From Syntrophobacterales bacterium (GTDB lineage: Bacteria > Desulfobacterota > Desulfobaccia > Desulfobaccales > 0-14-0-80-60-11): DNA of 8,805 nt. The stretch is taken from contig JAGVPN010000237.1 in NCBI GenBank assembly GCA_020052215.1, positions 1 through 8,805 of the forward strand. Reading direction: 5' to 3'. Positions 5,383-8,805 of this stretch are shown here, in pieces. The position numbers and the translations under genes were made by a program. A model generated the notes under the pieces. That model did no database searches, was not told where the DNA came from, and saw only the letters and a program-made list of their open reading frames with translations. Numbering within the stretch: the stretch's first letter is position 1; each line of letters begins with the position of its first letter.

Positions 5383-6300
5383 GTGATGAATGCCCCGTCG
5401 ACTGACAAATCCGTCATCTTCACCGCCGACGACTTCGGGCTCGCCGATGCCCTCAACAGCGCGGTGGTTTTGTCCCATCGCCGGGGGCTACTCTCCGGCG
5501 CCAGCCTGATGGCCGCCGCCCCCCGGACCCAGGCGGCCCTGGGTCTGGCCAGGACTCTCCCCGGCCTCTGCCTGGGGGTTCACCTCACCCTGATCCAGGG
5601 GCGGGCCGTCCTCCCCCCCAAGGCAGTGCCTCTACTGGTCGATTCCCGGGGGTGTTTTCCCAACGATCCCGTGGCCACCGGCTGGCGTTACTTCTGCCGA
5701 TCCCACCTGCTCCCGGAAATCCGCCGGGAACTGGCGGCCCAGATCGAAGTCATCCTTAAATCCGGTTTGCCGGTCTGGCACCTGAACAGCCACCTCAATC
5801 TCCACCTCCACCCCCGCATCTTCCCCGTGGTGGCGGACCTGGCCCGGGAATACGGCATCCCGGCGGTGCGCCTGGCCCGGGAAGACTGGCGCACCACCCT
5901 GGCCCTGGCCCCGGACGGCCCTTTGCCGAAGATCGCCCAGGGCCTGATTTTCGCCTGGCTTAGCCGCGGGGCGGCGCGGCGGGCCCGGGCCGCGGATTTG
6001 ATCTGTAATGACCATCTCTTCGGACTCACCAACGACGGGCGGATGACCGAAGCCTACCTGACGGGCCTGGCGCCCCGGCTCCAGCCGGGCGTCACCGAGA
6101 TCTACTCCCACCCGGGGCTCTTCGCCGACCCGGAGCTCAAGCGCTGGGCCCCCCGGTACCGCCGCCAGGAGGAACTGGCGGCGCTGCTGAGCCCGAAGCT
6201 CAAGGCCAGCCTGGCCGCGGCCGGGGTGAGGCTGACGGACTTCCGGGAACTCAGCCTCGCAGCGAAAAAGGGTGGCCTCGCGGGTCGCCCCTACGACTAA
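5383..6300 (+). CDS. hpnK: Hopanoid-associated deacetylase HpnK (YdjC/ChbG family)
   Basis: Carbohydrate deacetylase of 305 residues. In Burkholderia HpnK removes the acetyl group from N-acetylglucosaminyl-bacteriohopanetetrol before HpnJ acts. Family signatures are FTADDFGL (Asp16-Asp17), GVHLT (His67) and HLNSHLNLHLHP (133-144, with His137); Asp17, His67 and His137 are the expected metal ligands. EGRPVLPP-like QGRAVLPP and the HP-G segment SHPGLF further match HpnK. The start is GTG 5383 or, equally possible, the adjacent ATG 5386; AAAGG at 5365-5369 is rather far from both, so the ribosome binding site is weak. Upstream are the G-quadruplex and the palindromic element that broke the previous gene. 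After FRELSL the last residues (about GGLAGRPYD) look foreign: their codons lie in a GTAGGGGC-type repeat, and the stop codon abuts the 6301-6421 element. Confidence 0.9.
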   Translation: MMNAPSTDKSVIFTADDFGLADALNSAVVLSHRRGLLSGASLMAAAPRTQAALGLARTLPGLCLGVHLTLIQGRAVLPPKAVPLLVDSRGCFPNDPVATGWRYFCRSHLLPEIRRELAAQIEVILKSGLPVWHLNSHLNLHLHPRIFPVVADLAREYGIPAVRLAREDWRTTLALAPDGPLPKIAQGLIFAWLSRGAARRARAADLICNDHLFGLTNDGRMTEAYLTGLAPRLQPGVTEIYSHPGLFADPELKRWAPRYRRQEELAALLSPKLKASLAAAGVRLTDFRELSLAAKKGGLAGRPYD

Positions 6301-6421
6301 TACCATTTTCATATTGAAACGAAACAAATTGTAGGGGCCGACCTGCGTGTCGGGTCGTGACCAGGGCGGACACATAGGTCCGCCCCTACATCGTTTGTCG
6401 CTTTTCAATGCGAAAACGGTA
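6301..6421. mobile_element. MITE-like element with ~38-bp terminal inverted repeats
   Basis: The ends TACCATTTTC and GAAAACGGTA begin inverted repeats that match at 22 of 28 positions and are followed by TGTAGGGGC (6330-6338) and GCCCCTACA (6382-6390). Inside are GCCGAC/GTCGG and GGGCGGAC/GTCCGCCC (6364-6371, 6378-6385) hairpins. It encodes nothing and is bounded by TA on each side, which would fit a TA target, as used by IS630/Tc1-type transposases. It fills the gap between the convergent hpnK and HAD genes and could act as a terminator for both. Confidence 0.7.
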
Positions 6422-6443
6422 TAATTTTAGGCCCTTATAAAAC

Positions 6444-7532
6444 TTACCCCAGCGCGGCTACCGTCTCACCCCGGAGTTTGGCCCGCATCGCCTGGCTCTC
6501 TTGGACCACCCTGTCCAAGTCCTCGGCGCTCTGGTCATATAGATTAAACAGGTGGCCCTCCAGGCCCATGGCAATGGGCTCAATGACCGCTTCCGGCAGC
6601 ACCAGGCACCTGGACTTGGCCCGGGTCTCCGGGCACGCCACTTCCAGCACTCCCTCCTTGCCCCACAACTGAAAAATGGCCATCAGCATGGCTAGGGGCC
6701 AGGCGCTGTCGGCCACCACGATCACTTCCGCGGCGTTTACCGCAGAGCGGTTGCCGTTGAACGAAATGGCCAGGCCGCCCCCGGCCCGCACCGCCTCGAA
6801 GGCTTGCACATCGGTGATGCTGTCCCCCACGTAGACCATGTCTGCCATGGTCAGTTTGGTTTGCGCCAGGCTGTCGGCTACGGCCTTGGCCTTCTCGGGA
6901 CCGCCGATGGGGTTGACCTCCTGTAAGAGAGCGCCGATTTCCATGGCCGGCAGCCGCTCCCAGAAAATGCGGTCCAGCACCGCGATGGCCTCGGCCACCG
7001 GGGCCGGCAAATCCTCCGCGGCGGCGTCGGGCGGGAGTTCGATTGCCGGCGCCGCGACGATTTCCCCTTGCAGGCGCTTTAATTCCTCGGCCTCGGCGGC
7101 CAACAGGATGTAGCGGTCCAGGTCGAGTTCAGTTGAAAAGATGCGCTCCTTTTTAAAGCCCAGTCGTAGCCCTACGGCCTCGGCGAATGGCCGGTAGCTG
7201 GTGCTGATCTCAAAGATGGGGAAATCGCGGCTGTGGAGGAACTTGAAGGCCCCCTCCGCGCCCGGCATCAGGGTGACGTTTTTTTGGGAATAAGCCTCGA
7301 TCCGGGCATTGGTGAGACCGTGGGCCTTCAAGAAGGGCAGGATGAGCTTGAGGATGTCACCGGATTTGTACCCCGGCCGCTGGGCCACCCCCGCCAGGTA
7401 ATCGCCGTAGCGGTTCACCTGCTGGAAAAAGCGGTCCCCCTGGGGCTTGATAAACTCCCGGCACAACTCAAAGGTGTGGTCATTAAGGGCCAGAGGGCCC
7501 TCGCAATCGATGTCCAGTTGTAGGTTTGGCAT
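6444..7532 (-). CDS. HAD-superfamily protein, EhaR-like
   Basis: HAD-family hydrolase of 362 residues with motif I IDCEGP (nucleophile Asp9; the usual second Asp is Glu11), motif II around IST (109-111), a Lys-containing stretch PIGGPEKAKAV as probable motif III, and motif IV VGDSITD (235-241; Asp237 and Asp241). The DxEGP start followed by LNDHTFEL, and GYKSGDILKLILPFLK, recall the archaeal-type HAD proteins annotated as EhaR (energy-converting hydrogenase A subunit R). DxE at motif I also occurs in ThrH. An acidic Pro/Ala-rich insertion (about 160-190) separates cap and core. No hydrogenase genes are present here, so an Eha role is not implied; phosphatase activity on an unknown substrate is most likely. 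ATG 7530-7532 is preceded by AAGGAG at 7538-7543. It converges on hpnK. Confidence 0.75.
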   Translation of the reverse strand: MPNLQLDIDCEGPLALNDHTFELCREFIKPQGDRFFQQVNRYGDYLAGVAQRPGYKSGDILKLILPFLKAHGLTNARIEAYSQKNVTLMPGAEGAFKFLHSRDFPIFEISTSYRPFAEAVGLRLGFKKERIFSTELDLDRYILLAAEAEELKRLQGEIVAAPAIELPPDAAAEDLPAPVAEAIAVLDRIFWERLPAMEIGALLQEVNPIGGPEKAKAVADSLAQTKLTMADMVYVGDSITDVQAFEAVRAGGGLAISFNGNRSAVNAAEVIVVADSAWPLAMLMAIFQLWGKEGVLEVACPETRAKSRCLVLPEAVIEPIAMGLEGHLFNLYDQSAEDLDRVVQESQAMRAKLRGETVAALG

Positions 7533-7537
7533 TTCTT

Positions 7538-7543
7538 CTCCTT
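7538..7543 (-). promoter_or_regulatory. Ribosome binding site of the HAD gene
   Basis: AAGGAG on the minus strand ends 5 bp before ATG at 7530-7532. It is the strongest Shine-Dalgarno match in the window and fixes this start. Confidence 0.75.
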
Positions 7544-7550
7544 ATATATC

Positions 7551-7568
7551 AGTGGCCAGTGGCCAGTG
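7551..7568. repeat. Heptamer tandem repeat AGTGGCC
   Basis: Two perfect AGTGGCC units plus AGTG lie just upstream of the HAD ribosome binding site. A second, unrelated heptamer (AAAGTTC twice plus AA) is at 7604-7619. Confidence 0.65.
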
Positions 7569-7603
7569 AATTATTTAACTCGACGCTCGCCACTGCTCAC
7601 GGT

Positions 7604-7619
7604 AAAGTTCAAAGTTCAA
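7604..7619. repeat. Heptamer tandem repeat AAAGTTC
   Basis: Two perfect AAAGTTC units plus AA. Like the other two tandem repeats in the window it has a 7-bp period but a different unit. Confidence 0.6.
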
Positions 7620-7630
7620 GGTGTTTACTG

Positions 7631-7657
7631 TATCAGGGTGCGCACTGCGCACCTGAT
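7631..7657. repeat. 27-bp near-palindrome
   Basis: TATCAGGGTGCGCA and TGCGCACCTGATA face each other around one C, with one extra G in the left arm. It would form an extremely stable hairpin. The core GGTGCGCA is related to the hairpin at 327-343 and resembles the palindrome at 6-22 in design. Confidence 0.65.
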
Positions 7658-7662
7658 AAAAA

Positions 7663-7792
7663 GAGGCTCTTGCAAAACTTCCTATTGACAACAATTGTCA
7701 TTCTGAGCGGAGCGAAGAATCTCGTATTTTCAGAAGGTTGAGATCCTTCACTTCGTTCAGGATGACAGAAAAACCAGTTTTGCAAGAAGCTC
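7663..7792. mobile_element. Outer MITE-like element with GAGNNTCTTGCAAAACT ends
   Basis: The left end 7663-7679 (GAGGCTCTTGCAAAACT) is repeated inverted at 7776-7792 with 15 of 17 positions identical. Both ends are followed outward by AAAAA in direct orientation (7658-7662 and 7793-7797), a possible 5-bp target duplication, though a low-complexity one. No transposase is encoded. A second palindromic element occupies its interior. Confidence 0.6.
7696..7767. mobile_element. Inner palindromic element, TGTCATTCTGAGCG type
   Basis: It runs from TGTCATTCTGAGCGGAGCGA to TTCACTTCGTTCAGGATGACA read in reverse complement, with imperfect complementarity through about 28 bp on each side, forming one long hairpin. 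Elements with TGTCATTCTGAGCG ends are, from general knowledge, scattered in many bacterial genomes as non-coding repeats. It lies wholly inside the 7663-7792 element. Confidence 0.7.
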
Positions 7793-7806
7793 AAAAAGCC
7801 AGCCAC

Positions 7807-7840
7807 TTTTCATGCCTTATGTGTGGGCCACAGGCCCATG
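7807..7840. repeat. Dispersed 34-bp repeat, copy 2
   Basis: Matches 32-65 at 29 of 34 positions, same orientation, with the GGGCC/GGCCC stem retained around a changed loop (ACA). Confidence 0.65.
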
Positions 7841-7942
7841 AACAAATGCGCACCAAGAGAGTTAACGTAGCGTTTCACGCACCCTTTTTCTGGAAAACCA
7901 CCCGAACGTAAACATGTTTGCCTTCTGGAATAATTGATTGGA

Positions 7943-7998
7943 GGGGAAGGCCGGGGTAAGCCCTGACGAAAAACGAAAGATCCCCCCCGGCCTCCCTT
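7943..7998 (-). terminator. Long inverted repeat after the sugar kinase gene
   Basis: GGGGAAGGCCGGGG (7943-7956) pairs at 11 of 14 positions with 7985-7998, 16 bp beyond the kinase stop codon. On the minus strand it is a GC-rich stem with a 28-nt loop but no following U tract, so it would be an atypical terminator, or simply another repeat. Confidence 0.35.
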
Positions 7999-8014
7999 CA
8001 GAAACTTTAAGATA

Positions 8015-8805
8015 TCATAATTGCAGCGCTTGCACCTGCCGCTCCAGGAAGGTTCGGTCCGGGTAGCTGTCCCGTCCGGTGCCCCGGAGGCTGACGGCCG
8101 CGGCCCGGTTGCCCAGACGCACACAGGCGTTGAGATGCAGCCCCACGAGGCGCCCGGCCAGGTAACCCGCGGCGAAGACGTCACCGGCCCCCAGAGTGTC
8201 CACCAGGCCCCCGGCCAGTTCCACCGGGAAATCCAGGTATCGGAGCGGCGTGAGCAGTCTGGCGCCCCGGGCCCCCCGCTTGATCACCACCAGGGCCGGG
8301 GCCCAGTTGGGGTGAACTTTGGGATCTCCCCTCAAGAGCCGCCACTCGGTCTCCGTGACCAGCAGGGTCTCCAGGTGGTCGAAGATGGCTTCCAGGGCCG
8401 GCCAGCCCCGCCGGGCGTACAATTCCCCTGGGTCCAGGCTGAGGTGGACCTGGGGCGGGACCAGGCCGGCGATCAGCCGCTGCACCATGAGGGGGCCGTC
8501 TCCCACGAACGCGGTGAGATGGAGATAAGTCGCGGACGCCAACGCCTCCCAGGGAAGGTCCCGCTCCGTCAGGGAATCGTTGGTATTGGGCGCTGCCAGG
8601 ATAGTGCGTTCCCCTTCCCGGTCAACCAGGATGTAGGCCCGGCCGCTCTCCCCCTGGGCGACCACGTGGGATAGGTCCACCCCGGCGAGACCCGCCTTCA
8701 GGAATTCTCCGTCGGCATCGGCGCCCACCCGGCCCACCAGGGTCACCGGGATTCCCAGGCAGGCCAAAGCAAAGGCGGTGTTGGCGGCCATGCCGCCGCC
8801 GAAGC
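8015..8805 (-). CDS. PfkB-family carbohydrate kinase (5' end outside window)
   Basis: Ribokinase/PfkB-family sugar or nucleoside kinase, phosphorylating a hydroxyl of its substrate with ATP. The visible frame starts FGGGMAANTAFALACLG, the family's N-terminal GG-x-AxN-A signature that lies some 30-45 residues into such proteins, so the true start is beyond the window; the ATG at 8791 is internal. The C-terminal signature VDTLGAGDVFAAGYL (8159-8203) contains the catalytic Asp of GAGD (codon 8180-8182). LVTETEWRLL and VVIKRGARGA are the usual middle elements. About 263 residues are present, ending RGTGRDSYPDR plus a short helix. The substrate cannot be named. The gene is separated from its nearest left neighbour by the repeat block, so any operon partners lie to the right. 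Confidence 0.9.
   Translation of the reverse strand, partial: FGGGMAANTAFALACLGIPVTLVGRVGADADGEFLKAGLAGVDLSHVVAQGESGRAYILVDREGERTILAAPNTNDSLTERDLPWEALASATYLHLTAFVGDGPLMVQRLIAGLVPPQVHLSLDPGELYARRGWPALEAIFDHLETLLVTETEWRLLRGDPKVHPNWAPALVVIKRGARGARLLTPLRYLDFPVELAGGLVDTLGAGDVFAAGYLAGRLVGLHLNACVRLGNRAAAVSLRGTGRDSYPDRTFLERQVQALQL

Larger units (their letters stand above)
7533..8014. other. Gene-free repeat block
   Basis: No gene is supported. The stretch holds two heptamer tandem repeats, the near-palindrome at 7631-7657, a nested palindromic element (7663-7792), the second copy of the 34-bp repeat (7807-7840), about 100 bp of plain sequence, and a long inverted repeat next to the kinase stop codon. 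It lies between the start of the HAD gene and the end of the sugar kinase gene, which are both on the minus strand. Confidence 0.65.

Noticed and set aside
8789..8791. ATG at 8789-8791 as the start of the sugar kinase
   Set aside because: The frame stays open to the window edge and FGGG before it belongs to the conserved N-terminal sugar-kinase motif, so the gene starts outside.

Overview
The window comes from a GC-rich bacterial chromosome (about 60% G+C by eye) whose intergenic DNA is full of palindromic repeats. The best-recognised genes are two hopanoid-modification genes, hpnJ and hpnK. Together with an EhaR-like HAD protein and the repeat content, they fit an anaerobic Desulfobacterota-type organism (Desulfobacca or Syntrophobacter relatives). 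That placement is an impression from gene content, not a computed classification.

Layout. 1-376: repeat-rich leader without a gene. 377-811 (+): small hotdog-fold PaaI-type thioesterase. 851-2521 (-): solitary beta-class DNA methyltransferase with a C-terminal Mrr-like PD-(D/E)XK nuclease domain, convergent with the thioesterase. A 22-bp near-identical direct repeat lies at each side of it (847-868 and 2632-2653). The upstream copy sits in what looks like the 3' end of a decayed nitroreductase gene (2629-2727, -). 2728-3294: partly AT-rich intergenic DNA with a candidate promoter and the hpnJ leader. 3295-4749 (+): hpnJ. 4772-5145 (+): remnant of a second radical SAM gene, out of frame at a G6 run, with a non-canonical CX2CX2C motif and its 3' part replaced by a C/G-rich palindromic element (5134-5255). 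5383-6300 (+): hpnK, preceded by a strong G-quadruplex motif. 6301-6421: MITE-like element separating hpnK from a convergent HAD-family gene (6444-7532, -). 7533-8014: block of nested repeats. 8015-8805 (-): PfkB-family sugar kinase that runs off the window.

How the genes work together. HpnK (deacetylase) and HpnJ (radical SAM ring contraction) are the last two steps of the known route from N-acetylglucosaminyl-bacteriohopanetetrol to the cyclitol ether. The decayed radical SAM gene between them would have been the middle gene of the same operon, 22 bp behind hpnJ. The other genes have no evident link to hopanoids. Repeats account for most of the non-coding DNA: at least three composite palindromic elements, several single hairpins, one dispersed 34-bp repeat and three heptamer tandem repeats. 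At least two of them have altered genes, truncating the second radical SAM gene and recoding the tail of hpnK. I found no tRNA, rRNA, CRISPR array or transposase gene.
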